Below, one piece after another: positions 35,815 through 45,327 of a stretch of DNA of 64,000 nucleotides. How positions within the stretch are numbered: position 1 is the stretch's first letter; every line of letters begins with the position of its first letter. Source of the stretch: Streptomyces sp. NBC_00259 (lineage in GTDB: Bacteria > Actinomycetota > Actinomycetes > Streptomycetales > Streptomycetaceae); assembly GCF_036181745.1 (NCBI RefSeq), contig NZ_CP108080.1, positions 2,356,001 through 2,420,000 on the forward strand. The letters are read 5' to 3'. The notes below the pieces were generated by a model. That model was not told the DNA's origin. It worked only from the letters and a program-made list of their open reading frames with translations, and searched no databases. Position numbers and translations under genes: made by a program.

Positions 35815-37185
35815 ATGAGTACCGCACCGCCTTCCACCCCCACGAGGTCCGACCGGGTCCGCGGCGCGCTGCGCGGTGCGGCGAGGTCCGGGCCCGCACT
35901 GCGGGCGCGTTCCGCCGCCGGTGAGTCCCTGCGGTCGCTCGGCGCCGCGCTGACCACACCGACCTCGCCGTCCGCGCCGCTGCTCGCGCAGGCGTCGGCC
36001 CGCTGGCAGCGGTGGCTGCCGTACGTCCTCGCCCTCGCCGCCGTCTGCACGCTGCTGCCGGTCACGATCAGCGTGCTCACCCAGGACTACCGGATGGGCG
36101 GCGCGCTCGCGGGCGCCCTGGCCACGGCACAGACCGCCCCGCTGCTCCTGGCCGTGACCCGGCCGCTGCAAGCCTGGTGGATCGTCTTCACCGCCGATGT
36201 CCTCGGCGCGGTCGTCCTGCTGAACGCGGACGGCACCGCGGGCAGGAGCTGGCCGTGGACGCCGATGATCGTCGTCGGCTACCTGGTGCTGATGTTCTGC
36301 CTGGGGCTGCGCGCGCCGCGCCGCACCCTGGTGGCCGTCTGGCTGGTGACCGGTGCGACCGGGTTCCTCTTCGAACTCCTCTCGCAGAAGCTCAGCGACG
36401 GCATCCATGTGCTGTTGTTCGTCCTCAGCGGCGTCGTCCTGCTGGTCGCCCACACGCTGCGGACCCGGGGCGACGTCCAGCGGAGGCTGGCCGAGCAGGA
36501 GACCATCAGCGAGGCCGAGCGTGCGCAGCGCACCCTGCTGGAGGAACGCGCGCGTATCGCCCGTGAACTGCACGACGTGGTGGCCCACCACATGTCGGTG
36601 ATCACGGTGCAGGCCGACTCGGCGCCGTACCGGATCCAGGGCCTGCCGGAGGCCGCGCAGGAGGAGTTCGCGACGATCGCCGCCGGAGCGCGGGAGTCGC
36701 TGTCGGAGATGCGGCGGCTGCTCGCGGTGCTGCGCAGCGACGGCTCCGAGAGCGAACGGGCGCCGCAGCCGGGGCTCGGCCGGGTGCAGCAGCTGGTCGA
36801 GGCGACGGTACGGGCCGGGGTGCCGGCCGAGCTGTCGCTCCCGGCCGGGCTGGGCGACGTGCCGCAGGCCGTGGACCTGTCCGCGTACCGCATCGTGCAG
36901 GAGGCACTGTCGAACGTGGTGCGGCACGCCCCGGGCGCGCTGACGCGCGTGTCGGTGACCGCGGACGACGAACATCTGACGGTGCTCGTCGTCAACGGCC
37001 CCGCGGCCGAACCGGTTTCCGCGCTGGAGACCACCGGCACGGGCCACGGGCTGGTGGGAATGCGCGAGCGCGTACGGTTGACCGGCGGCAGCCTGGACAC
37101 CGGTCCGCTGCCGGACGGCGGCTTCCGGGTCGCCGCGCGCATGCCCCTGACGACCGTGCCGGACGATGTGAAGGACCCCAGTTGA
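35815..37185 (+). CDS. Sensor histidine kinase (HisKA_3) with multi-pass membrane sensor
   Basis: A 456-residue kinase. After a 65-residue basic cytoplasmic N-terminus come about five to six transmembrane segments (70-225; for example YVLALAAVCTLLPVTISVL). A coiled-coil linker leads to the HisKA_3 box ARIARELHDVVAHHMSVI (His near 250). The ATP domain has YRIVQEALSNVVRHAPGA and GTGHGLVGMRERV. The next gene is its response regulator and overlaps the stop (TTGA). TACGCT (35800-35805) lies nine bases before the ATG. It is probably autoregulated through the palindrome at 35737-35750. Confidence 0.93.
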   Translation: MSTAPPSTPTRSDRVRGALRGAARSGPALRARSAAGESLRSLGAALTTPTSPSAPLLAQASARWQRWLPYVLALAAVCTLLPVTISVLTQDYRMGGALAGALATAQTAPLLLAVTRPLQAWWIVFTADVLGAVVLLNADGTAGRSWPWTPMIVVGYLVLMFCLGLRAPRRTLVAVWLVTGATGFLFELLSQKLSDGIHVLLFVLSGVVLLVAHTLRTRGDVQRRLAEQETISEAERAQRTLLEERARIARELHDVVAHHMSVITVQADSAPYRIQGLPEAAQEEFATIAAGARESLSEMRRLLAVLRSDGSESERAPQPGLGRVQQLVEATVRAGVPAELSLPAGLGDVPQAVDLSAYRIVQEALSNVVRHAPGALTRVSVTADDEHLTVLVVNGPAAEPVSALETTGTGHGLVGMRERVRLTGGSLDTGPLPDGGFRVAARMPLTTVPDDVKDPS

Positions 37186-37862
37186 CCATCCGCGTGATCA
37201 TCGTCGACGACCAGGCCATGGTGCGCGCGGGCTTCGCCGCCTTGCTGTCCGCCCAGGCGGACATCGACGTCGTCGGCGAGGCACCGGACGGACGGCAGGG
37301 TGTGGACCTGGCGCACTCGGCTCACCCCGATGTGGTGCTGATGGACGTGCGGATGCCGGAGCTGGACGGGCTGGCGGCGGCCCGGCAGATCCTGACCCCG
37401 CCGCCGGGGATCGTCCACGTGCCGAAGGTGCTGATGCTGACGACCTTCGACATCGACGACTACGTGTACGAGGCGCTGCGCGCCGGGGCGTCCGGCTTTC
37501 TGCTGAAGGACGCGCCGCCCGCCGATCTGATCTCGGCGGTACGGATCGTGGCCGCGGGCGAGGCCCTGCTCGCGCCCTCCGTGACCCGTCGCCTGATCGC
37601 CGACCTCGTCGACAAGCGCCCGGCCCCGCGCAAGGACCGGGCCGCCCTGCGCCTGGGCGGCCTCACCCCGCGCGAGACCGAGGTCCTGGAGCTGATCGCA
37701 CGCGGCCTGTCCAACCAGGAGATCGCCGAGCATCTCGTCCTCGCCGAGCAGACCGTGAAGACCCACATCGGCCGCATCCTCGCCAAGCTCGGCCTGCGCG
37801 ACCGCGCGCAAGCGGTGATCTTCGCGTACGAGTCCGGCCTCGTGACCCCTGGAGACCACTAG
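37182..37862 (+). CDS. NarL/LuxR-type response regulator
   Basis: A 226-residue regulator with a receiver domain (MTIRVIIVDDQAMVRAGFAALL; acceptor Asp in DVVLMDVRMPELDG near 54; Lys in GFLLKDAPP) and a C-terminal LuxR helix-turn-helix (LTPRETEVLELIARGLSNQEIAEHL, then QTVKTHIGRILAKLGLRDR). The TTG start shares bases with the kinase stop, so the two are coupled. It likely controls its own operon and perhaps the downstream DUF1023/acyltransferase pair, given the related half-sites in both gaps. Confidence 0.94.
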   Translation: MTIRVIIVDDQAMVRAGFAALLSAQADIDVVGEAPDGRQGVDLAHSAHPDVVLMDVRMPELDGLAAARQILTPPPGIVHVPKVLMLTTFDIDDYVYEALRAGASGFLLKDAPPADLISAVRIVAAGEALLAPSVTRRLIADLVDKRPAPRKDRAALRLGGLTPRETEVLELIARGLSNQEIAEHLVLAEQTVKTHIGRILAKLGLRDRAQAVIFAYESGLVTPGDH

Positions 37863-37966
37863 TACCCAGGTATCACCGGGCAGTTGGCTCCCCGGTGTGA
37901 CGCTCCCTCAGGCGTCGTCTTCCTACCTTCCTCTCCGCCACGCAGTCGGAGAAGGAAGAGGGGATC

Positions 37967-39022
37967 ATGCGACGGTTCAGGAGGACTCTGGTCGCCGCGA
38001 CGCTCGCGGCGACCGTTGTCGCGAGTACGGCCGGGTGGGCCTCGGGGACCGCCCAGACGCCCGTCACCGGGCCGCCGCCGGGAACCGCCCAGTGGCGGGC
38101 GGACCGCTCGCTCGGGCGCGAACTGCCGGACCCGGCGAGCGCGTCAGCGGCCGAGATCGCCGCGTTCTTCGCCGCGCTGACGCCCGGTCAGCGGCACGCG
38201 CTGGCCGACCGTCATCCGCTCGTCGTCGGCAACCTCGACGGCGCCCCGGTCGCCCTGCGGTACGAGGCCAACGCCCGCGCCCTGGGCGCCGAGGCCGACG
38301 GCCGGCGGATCCTCGCGTACGACCCGCGCGGCCGGGGCCAGCTCGCCGAGGTGTACGGGGACCTCGGCCACGCCCGGCACATCGCCGTGATCGTGCCCGG
38401 CTCGGACATCGACGCCGCGACCTTCGACCGAACGGCCGCGATGGCCCGCGCACTGTACGAGGCCACGAACAAGGCCACGAACGGAGCCAGGGGCGTGGCG
38501 GCGAACGGCCGTACCGCCGTGGTCGCGTGGGCCGGCTACACCACGCCCGTCGGCGTCGGCATCGACTCCGCCACCGGCGATCTCGCCGAGGCCGGCGCCG
38601 AACGGCTGACCAGGTTCACCCGCGGCCTCGCGGCGAACCGCGCACCCGGCGCGGCGAAGCCCGCCCTGTTCTGCCACAGCTACGGCTCGGTCGTGTGCGG
38701 ACTCGCCGCGCACGAGGCCGGGGCGTCGGACATCGTCGCGTTCGGCTCGCCCGGAATGCGCGCGGACAGCGTCGCCGACCTGGGGACGGACGCCCGGGTC
38801 TGGGCCGCGAAGGCCCCTGACGACTGGATCTCCAAGGTCCCGAACGTCGAGTTCGCCGGACTCGGCCACGGAAACGACCCCACCGCACCCGAGTTCGGCG
38901 CGCGGCACGTCCCCGCCGACGACACCGACGGCCACACCGGCTACTTCGCGCCGGGGACCTCGTCACTGCGCGCCTTCGCCGCGATCGCCCGGGGAGAGAC
39001 CCGAGGGGGAGAGACCCGATGA
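37967..39022 (+). CDS. Secreted alpha/beta hydrolase, DUF1023 family (copy 2)
   Basis: A 351-residue paralogue of the gene at 33488. The N-terminus is a cleavable-looking signal peptide (MRRFRRTLVAATLAATVVAS followed by TAGWASG). The DUF1023 hydrolase domain has ALADRHPLVVGNLDGAPVAL, nucleophile elbow LFCHSYGSVVCG (Ser near 237) and GHTGYFAPGT (His near 322). It is closer to the minimal fold than copy 1. GAAGGAAGAGGGG upstream of the ATG is a strong ribosome-binding site. The stop overlaps the acyltransferase start (ATGA). Confidence 0.9.
   Translation: MRRFRRTLVAATLAATVVASTAGWASGTAQTPVTGPPPGTAQWRADRSLGRELPDPASASAAEIAAFFAALTPGQRHALADRHPLVVGNLDGAPVALRYEANARALGAEADGRRILAYDPRGRGQLAEVYGDLGHARHIAVIVPGSDIDAATFDRTAAMARALYEATNKATNGARGVAANGRTAVVAWAGYTTPVGVGIDSATGDLAEAGAERLTRFTRGLAANRAPGAAKPALFCHSYGSVVCGLAAHEAGASDIVAFGSPGMRADSVADLGTDARVWAAKAPDDWISKVPNVEFAGLGHGNDPTAPEFGARHVPADDTDGHTGYFAPGTSSLRAFAAIARGETRGGETR
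38992..39020. repeat. 15-bp tandem duplication at a stop/start junction
   Basis: GGGAGAGACCCGAGG (38992-39006) is followed by GGGAGAGACCCGAT (39007-39020). It encodes the C-terminal GETRGGETR of the hydrolase; the second copy also provides the purine-rich ribosome-binding site of the acyltransferase. Confidence 0.9.
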
Positions 39023-40239
39023 AGACACTCGCCCCGCTCCCCCGGCTCGCACCCTTCGTCGAGAGGATCGAGTCCTCGACCCCCGCCCACCGCGACCGCG
39101 CGATCGACGGGCTGCGCGCCCTCGCGCTGCTCGCCGTGCCGACCGGGCACTGGCTGCTCGGCGGGTTCACCCTCGACGCGGACGGTGCGGTCCACAACGC
39201 GAGCCCGCTGTCCACGTTCGCATCCTTCGCCCCGGTCAGCTGGGTGCTGCAACTGCTGGGGATCTTCTTCCTGGTGGGCGGATACGCCTCGGTGCTCTCG
39301 TACCACCGCCGCCCCGGCAGCCCCGCCGACTGGCTCCGCGGGCGCGTCGCCCGGCTGGGGCGGCCCGTGCTGGGGGTGACCGCGGTGTGGGCGGCGCTGA
39401 TCGCCGTCCTCTCCGCCGCGGGGGTGCCGCAGGACACGCTGCGGACGGGGGCCACGCTGGTCGTCCAGCCGCTGTGGTTCGTGGGCGTGTACGTGGTCGT
39501 CACCGCCCTGACCCCGCTGTGCGTACGGGCCGCCCGGCGCATGGGCGGCTGGGCCGCGGCGCCGTTGCTGCTGTCCGTCGCCGTCGTCGACCTCCTGCGC
39601 TACGGGCCGTACGCGGAGGCCGTGCCGTCCTGGCTGAGCGTGCTCAACATCCTTCCCGGCTGGCTCTTCGCCTACCAACTCGGCGTGTCCTGGGGCGAGA
39701 AGCGCATCGGTAAGCGGGGCGCGGTGCTGCTGCTGGCCGGCGGGGCGGTCCTGTTCGCCGTGCTGCTCGTCGCCTTCCACTACCCGGCGTCGATGGTCGG
39801 CGTCCCGGGTGAGGCCCGCACCAACTCCCATCCGCCGTCCCTGCTGGTCCTCGCCCTGGCCTCGGCGCAGAGCGGCGCGGCGATCCTGCTGCGCGAGCGG
39901 CTCGGGCGGCTGCTGGCACGGCCCGCGCTGTGGGCGCCGGTCGTCGTGGTCAACCTCTCGGCGATGACGATCCTGTGCTGGCACCAGACGGCGATGCTCG
40001 CGGCGGCGGTCCCCGCCTCCTACGCGGGCGCGCTCCCGGGCCTGACGACGGCGCCCGACTCGCTCGGGTGGGTCCTGGCCCGACTGGCCTGGATGCCGCT
40101 CTTCGCGGCCCTGCTGATCCTGATCGGCCGCCACGCCCGCGTCTTCGAGTCCCCCTGGCGCACGGCGGGACCCGCCCGCCGCGCGGTGGCGGGCGTCCTG
40201 GCGGCGGGCTTCGCGGCGTTCGCGCTGGGCCTGACGTGA
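39019..40239 (+). CDS. Integral membrane acyltransferase (acyltransferase-3 family)
   Basis: A 406-residue multipass protein with about ten hydrophobic segments. The start RDRAIDGLRALALLAVPTGHWLL carries the family's conserved R...D..R...I...H pattern with the catalytic His in a membrane segment. Such enzymes acylate extracellular sugars, lipids or peptidoglycan. It is translationally coupled to the secreted DUF1023 hydrolase (ATGA overlap), so the two probably add and remove, or jointly process, an envelope acyl group. That link is inferred from gene order. Confidence 0.88.
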   Translation: MKTLAPLPRLAPFVERIESSTPAHRDRAIDGLRALALLAVPTGHWLLGGFTLDADGAVHNASPLSTFASFAPVSWVLQLLGIFFLVGGYASVLSYHRRPGSPADWLRGRVARLGRPVLGVTAVWAALIAVLSAAGVPQDTLRTGATLVVQPLWFVGVYVVVTALTPLCVRAARRMGGWAAAPLLLSVAVVDLLRYGPYAEAVPSWLSVLNILPGWLFAYQLGVSWGEKRIGKRGAVLLLAGGAVLFAVLLVAFHYPASMVGVPGEARTNSHPPSLLVLALASAQSGAAILLRERLGRLLARPALWAPVVVVNLSAMTILCWHQTAMLAAAVPASYAGALPGLTTAPDSLGWVLARLAWMPLFAALLILIGRHARVFESPWRTAGPARRAVAGVLAAGFAAFALGLT

Positions 40240-40250
40240 ACCGTGGCGTG

Positions 40251-40281
40251 TGGACCGCCCTCCGTGCCGTGGGGCGGCCCA
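40251..40281. terminator. Hairpin between converging acyltransferase and aldo/keto reductase genes
   Basis: TGGACCGCCC (40251-40260) pairs with GGGCGGCCCA (40272-40281) with one mismatch, between two converging stop codons. Confidence 0.55.
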
Positions 40282-40307
40282 CCCGCGGTGCCGGGCGCCT
40301 GCTCCCG

Positions 40308-41318
<1,011 letters not shown>

Positions 41319-41322
41319 GGGC

Positions 41323-41778
41323 TCAGGCCCTCTCCGGCGCCCGCTGGGCGTCTGCGTAGAAGCCGATCTTGTGGTCGAGCACGGCAAGCGTGTCCTGGAG
41401 CTCGGCGATCCTGGCGCGGACGTCGCGCCGTGTCGCCTCCAGGAGGTCCTGCCGCTGCTGGTAGGTGTGCTCGCCCTCGCGCATCATCTCGGCGTAGCGG
41501 ACCATGTCCGCCACCGGCATCCCGGTCCGCCGCAGCTTGCCGACGAAGCTCAGCCAGTCGAGGTCGCGGTTGCGAAAGCGCCGCTGGCCGGTGTGCGAGC
41601 GGTCGATGTGCGGCATCAGCCCGATCCGCTCGTACCAGCGCAGTGTGTGCGCGCTCAGCCCGGTCCATTCGACGACCTCGCTGATCGTGTAGTGGTCGTG
41701 TCCGTCGGGCCGCGGGTGGGCGGGGGGCGCGGCTACGCAGATGTCGGTCGTCGCGGATGTGGTTTCCAGCACCGTCAT
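41323..41778 (-). CDS. MerR family regulator
   Basis: A 151-residue MerR protein with a winged helix domain (YTISEVVEWTGLSAHTLRWY ERIGLMPH, RRFRNRDLDWLSFVGKLRRTGMP) and a dimerisation coiled coil. There is a 27-residue N-terminal extension before the helix-turn-helix. No cysteine metal-binding pattern is present at the C-terminus, so it is the SoxR-like or small-molecule branch rather than a metal sensor. ATG 41778 is the likely start because the promoter's +1 coincides with it; a GTG at 41787 falls inside the -10 box. It activates or represses its own operon through the palindrome at 41797-41812. Confidence 0.92.
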   Translation of the reverse strand: MTVLETTSATTDICVAAPPAHPRPDGHDHYTISEVVEWTGLSAHTLRWYERIGLMPHIDRSHTGQRRFRNRDLDWLSFVGKLRRTGMPVADMVRYAEMMREGEHTYQQRQDLLEATRRDVRARIAELQDTLAVLDHKIGFYADAQRAPERA

Positions 41779-41785
41779 GACCTCC

Positions 41786-41816
41786 ACGCTAGAACGTTGG
41801 AGTGCACTCCAAGCAA
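41786..41816 (-). promoter_or_regulatory. MerR-type promoter with 19-bp spacer and palindromic operator
   Basis: On the minus strand: -35 TTGCTT (41811-41816), a 19-bp spacer (41792-41810), -10 TAGCGT (41786-41791). The perfect 16-bp palindrome TTGGAGTGCACTCCAA (41797-41812) fills the spacer. Overlong spacers containing a dyad are the mark of MerR-activated promoters. Transcription should start at or near the ATG seven bases further on. Confidence 0.85.
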
Positions 41817-41900
41817 GCGAATACCGAGGGCGGGCCGGACGGGAGGCCCCGTGGGAAAACCGTCAGCGGTGCGGGACCGCTCGGGCTGGCCTCGCCGTCC

Positions 41901-42365
41901 ATGAGCCGTGCACGCCGCGCCCGCCCCGACGACGCCGAAGAGCTGGTCCGTCTGCGTACCGTCATGCATGAATCACTGTCAGGTCACCCGGCCTGCGACA
42001 CCGGCTGGCGGCCCGCCGCGGCCGAGACCCTGCGCCGCCGCCTCGGCGACCCCGGCGGCGATCTCGCCGCGTTCGTGGTCGAACGGCCCGGGGGGCTCGC
42101 CGCCTGCGCCGTCGGCACGATCGAGCACCGCCTCGGCGGCCCCGGCAACCCCACCGGTACGACCGGCTACGTCTTCAGCGTAGCCACCGACCCCGACCGG
42201 CGTCGCCGCGGCCACTCGCGCTCCTGTATGGAGGCCCTGCTCGACTGGTTCCGCGAGCGCGGCGTTCGCCGGGTCGACCTGCGGGCGTCCGAGGAGGGCG
42301 AGCCGCTGTACGCCTCGCTCGGCTTCGTCCGGACCCCCGATCCGGCCATGAGGCTGACCCTTTAG
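41901..42365 (+). CDS. GNAT family N-acetyltransferase
   Basis: A 154-residue GNAT enzyme: SRARRARPDDAEELVRLR at the N-terminus, the acetyl-CoA motif FSVATDPDRRRRGHSRSCMEALLDW, and EGEPLYASLGFVRTPDPAM at the C-terminus. The canonical Q/RxxGxG/A reads RRRRGHS, with Gly-His instead of Gly-x-Gly/Ala, a modest deviation. The ATG at 41901 fits the family start. Its stop codon TAG is the first half of the -10 box of the following gene. Confidence 0.82.
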   Translation: MSRARRARPDDAEELVRLRTVMHESLSGHPACDTGWRPAAAETLRRRLGDPGGDLAAFVVERPGGLAACAVGTIEHRLGGPGNPTGTTGYVFSVATDPDRRRRGHSRSCMEALLDWFRERGVRRVDLRASEEGEPLYASLGFVRTPDPAMRLTL

Positions 42366-42375
42366 GCTCGTACGC

Positions 42376-43200
42376 ATGCAGAGCCTGGCGATGATCGAGA
42401 ACTGGCCCGTCCCCACCGCGGCCGCCGCCGTCGTCCTCGCCGACGGCACCGTCGCGGGCACCGCCGGCCCCACCGGGCAGCGCTTCCCGCTGGCCTCGGT
42501 CACCAAGCCGCTCGCCGCGTACGCCGCGCTCGTCGCGTACGAGGAGGGCGCCGTCGAGCTGGACGAGCCGGCCGGGCCCGAGGGTTCCACCGTGCGGCAT
42601 CTGCTCGCGCACACCAGCGGGCTCGCCTTCGACGAGCACCGGGCGACCGCTGCTCCCGGCACCCGCAGGCTGTACTCGAACGCCGGTTTCGAGGTGCTCG
42701 GCGACCACATCGCGAAGGCGACCGACATCCCGTTCGCGGAGTATCTGCGCCAGGCCGTGCTGGAGCCGCTGGGCATGACGTCCACGACGCTCGACGGCTC
42801 ACCGGCGAAGGACGGCGTCTCGACGGTCGACGATCTCGCGCGGTTCGCGGCGGAGGTGCAGGCGCCGCGGCTCCTCGACGCCAGGACCGTCCTGGAGGCG
42901 ATGTCCGTCGTCCACCCGGGGCTGTCCGGCATCCTGCCCGGCTACGGGCACCAGAAGCCCAACGACTGGGGACTCGGCTTCGAGATCCGCGACGGCAAGT
43001 CCCCGCACTGGACGGGCTCCACGTCCTCACCCCGCACCTTCGGGCACTTCGGCCAGTCCGGCACCTTCCTGTGGGTCGACCCGGACGCGGGCGCCGCGTG
43101 CGTGGCGCTGGCCGACCGCGCCTTCGGGCCGTGGGCGGTCGAGGCGTGGCCGCCGTTCACCGACGCCGTACTGGCGGAGTTGCGCGGCACGCGCCGGTAG
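42376..43200 (+). CDS. Serine hydrolase (class C beta-lactamase/esterase-like)
   Basis: A 274-residue beta-lactamase-fold serine hydrolase: the SxxK motif FPLASVTKPLAAYAA (Ser near 41), the YxN motif RLYSNAGFEVLG, and a third motif HFGQSGTFLWVD (HxG/S type). It lacks a signal peptide, so it is a cytoplasmic esterase or peptidase rather than a periplasmic lactamase. It is shorter than class C enzymes. TAGGCT (42363-42368), overlapping the stop codon upstream, lies seven bases before the ATG and suggests a leaderless transcript. Confidence 0.88.
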   Translation: MQSLAMIENWPVPTAAAAVVLADGTVAGTAGPTGQRFPLASVTKPLAAYAALVAYEEGAVELDEPAGPEGSTVRHLLAHTSGLAFDEHRATAAPGTRRLYSNAGFEVLGDHIAKATDIPFAEYLRQAVLEPLGMTSTTLDGSPAKDGVSTVDDLARFAAEVQAPRLLDARTVLEAMSVVHPGLSGILPGYGHQKPNDWGLGFEIRDGKSPHWTGSTSSPRTFGHFGQSGTFLWVDPDAGAACVALADRAFGPWAVEAWPPFTDAVLAELRGTRR

Positions 43201-43245
43201 GCCTCCCGGCCCGCGGCGGGGACGGCGTGCGGCGAACTCACGGGT

Positions 43246-43902
43246 TCACGCCGGGAGTTCCCACATCAGTACCTCGGAGGCGACGGCGGCGGCGAGTTCG
43301 AGACCGTCGGCGTCGGTGATGCGGGCCGCGTCCCCCGGACCGAGGTCGTCGCCGTCGATCCGGACGACTCCGCGGACGACGTGCACGTACACGTACGGCG
43401 CGTCCGGGACCGCGGTCCGCTCGTCGGCCGCGAGCCGCCGTACGTGCAGCATCGCCCCGGCCTCCGGCAGCGCGTACGGCGTCGAGTCGGCGATGCCGCG
43501 CACGATGTCGTACGACGGCTCCCCGCCCGGGTCCTTCGGCGCGAGCCACATCTGCACGAACGTCAGGGGAACACCGGCGTCGTTGCGCTCGCTGTGCCGC
43601 ACACCGCCGGCCGAGCTGAGCCGCTGCACGTCTCCGGGCCGTACGACGGTGGCGTGCCCCGTCGAGTCCCGGTGGGTCAACTCGCCCTCCACCACCCAGG
43701 TCACGATCTCGGTGTGGCTGTGCGGGTGCTCGTCGAACCCGGCGCCGGGGGCGAGGCGCTCCTCGTTGCAGGCGATGACCGGACCGAAGCGGAGATTGTC
43801 CGGGTCGTAGAACCGCCCGAACGAGAACGCGTGCAAAGACTCGATACCCGCGGCTTCGTCCCCACCGCGGAAGCGCCCTCCGGCGCGCCGTACGGAAATC
43901 AC
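43246..43902 (-). CDS. Pirin family bicupin protein
   Basis: A 218-residue pirin-like protein. The N-terminal cupin carries the metal site GAGFDEHPHSHTEIVTWVVEGE with the expected HxH...E residues; the C-terminal cupin is less conserved. Pirins bind Fe and act as quercetinases or redox cofactors of regulators. The start is GTG at 43902 with TACCGT (43909-43914) six bases upstream, so leaderless expression is likely. Confidence 0.88.
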   Translation of the reverse strand: MISVRRAGGRFRGGDEAAGIESLHAFSFGRFYDPDNLRFGPVIACNEERLAPGAGFDEHPHSHTEIVTWVVEGELTHRDSTGHATVVRPGDVQRLSSAGGVRHSERNDAGVPLTFVQMWLAPKDPGGEPSYDIVRGIADSTPYALPEAGAMLHVRRLAADERTAVPDAPYVYVHVVRGVVRIDGDDLGPGDAARITDADGLELAAAVASEVLMWELPA

Positions 43903-44041
43903 CCGTCCACGGTAGAGCCTGGCTCCCCTCCCTGGCCCCGCCCGTCGCGGACCCGCCCCGGCCGGGCCCGCGACGGGGCTCGGGGCACCGCCCCGACCCC
44001 GCGTCTCCGCAGGGGCGTCCCGATAAGGCACTCTTGTCCCC

Positions 44042-45238
44042 GTGCCCCATCCCGAACCGGCTCTGCCTCCGAACACCGCCCATCCGCACTCCGCGACCCT
44101 GAAGCGCCTGGAGCAGTCGTCCGGCCGCCTCGCCGCGAACGCGATCGCCCGCATGGACGAGACGCTGTCGTGGTACCGGGCGATGCCCCCGGAGAACCGG
44201 TCGTGGATCGGCCTGGTCGCCCAGGCCGGTATCGCCGCGTTCACGGAGTGGTTCCGGCACCCCGAGACCCCACAGGCGATCTCGACGGACGTCTTCGGTA
44301 CGGCTCCGCGCGAGCTGACCCGGGCGATCACGCTGCGCCAGACCGTGGAGATGGTGCGGACGACCATCGAGGTCATGGAGGCCGCGATCGAGGAGGTCGC
44401 CGCGCCCGGCGACGAGTCGGTGCTGCGCGAGGCGCTGCTCGTCTACGCGCGGGAGATCGCCTTCGCGACCGCCCAGGTGTACGCGCAGGCCGCCGAGGCC
44501 CGTGGCGCCTGGGACGCGCGGCTGGAGTCCCTCGTCGTGAACGCCGTGCTGTCGGGCGAGGCCGACGAGGGAGCCGTCAGCCGGGCCGCGGCGCTGGGCT
44601 GGAACTCGCCGGAGCACGTGTGCGTCGTGCTCGGCACCGCGCCCGACGGGGACAGCGAGCTGACGGTCGAGGCGATCCGCCGCGCGGCCCGGCACGCCAA
44701 GCTGCAGGTGCTGACGGGAGTGCTCGGCGACCGGCTCGTCGTCATCGCGGGCGGCAGCGACAATCCGCTGCATGTCGCCAAGGCGCTGATCGGCCCGTAC
44801 GCGGCCGGGCCCGTCGTCGCGGGACCCGTCGTACCGGACCTGCTCGCCGCGACGAGGTCGGCGCAGGCAGCAGCCGCCGGGCTCAAGGCGTGTTCCGCCT
44901 GGCAGGACGCGCCGCGCCCGGTGCTGGCCGACGATCTGCTGCCGGAGCGCGCGATCGCGGGAGATCCGTCGGCGCGCGAGCAACTGGTGGAGGAGATCTA
45001 CAGACCGCTCGAAGAAGCCGGCTCGGCGCTCCTGGAAACGCTGAGTGTGTATCTGGAGCAGGCAAGCAGTCTCGAAGGCGCGGCCCGGATGCTCTTCGTC
45101 CACCCCAACACCGTCCGCTACCGGCTCCGACGTGTGACTGACGTCACCGGCTGGTCACCCTCTGATGTCCGCTCCGCGTTCACTCTTCGGATCGCACTCA
45201 TCCTCGGGCGTCTGGTAGACGGCGATCAGCAACTCTAG
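44042..45238 (+). CDS. fasR: PucR-like activator of fatty acid biosynthesis, FasR
   Basis: A 398-residue PucR-type regulator directly upstream of the fab operon. The C-terminal helix-turn-helix reads YLEQASSLEGAARMLFVHPNTVRYRLRRV, then TLRIALILGRL. The middle resembles the GGDEF-like CdaR region and the N-terminus is a helical sensor domain. From published work, S. coelicolor FasR (SCO2386) is a direct activator of fabD-fabH-acpP-fabF; the identical position and domain content support the same role here. The start is GTG after a GC-rich region. Confidence 0.93.
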   Translation: MPHPEPALPPNTAHPHSATLKRLEQSSGRLAANAIARMDETLSWYRAMPPENRSWIGLVAQAGIAAFTEWFRHPETPQAISTDVFGTAPRELTRAITLRQTVEMVRTTIEVMEAAIEEVAAPGDESVLREALLVYAREIAFATAQVYAQAAEARGAWDARLESLVVNAVLSGEADEGAVSRAAALGWNSPEHVCVVLGTAPDGDSELTVEAIRRAARHAKLQVLTGVLGDRLVVIAGGSDNPLHVAKALIGPYAAGPVVAGPVVPDLLAATRSAQAAAAGLKACSAWQDAPRPVLADDLLPERAIAGDPSAREQLVEEIYRPLEEAGSALLETLSVYLEQASSLEGAARMLFVHPNTVRYRLRRVTDVTGWSPSDVRSAFTLRIALILGRLVDGDQQL

Positions 45239-45327
45239 GATTTTGTCGGACACCAACAATTCCCCTGACGGTTCTTGGTCCCTGTCCCCACGGGCGGCCG
45301 GGACCATCCACAAGAGAGAGTGTGAGG
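45239..45327. promoter_or_regulatory. fab operon promoter region, probable FasR target
   Basis: An 89-base gap. GGTCCC (45277-45282) faces GGGACC (45300-45305) with 17 bases between, a spaced dyad that could bind a dimeric regulator. An AT-rich segment (TTTTGTCGGACACCAACAATTC) lies just after fasR. FasR is known to bind this position in S. coelicolor; I cannot confirm the exact sites. Confidence 0.5.
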
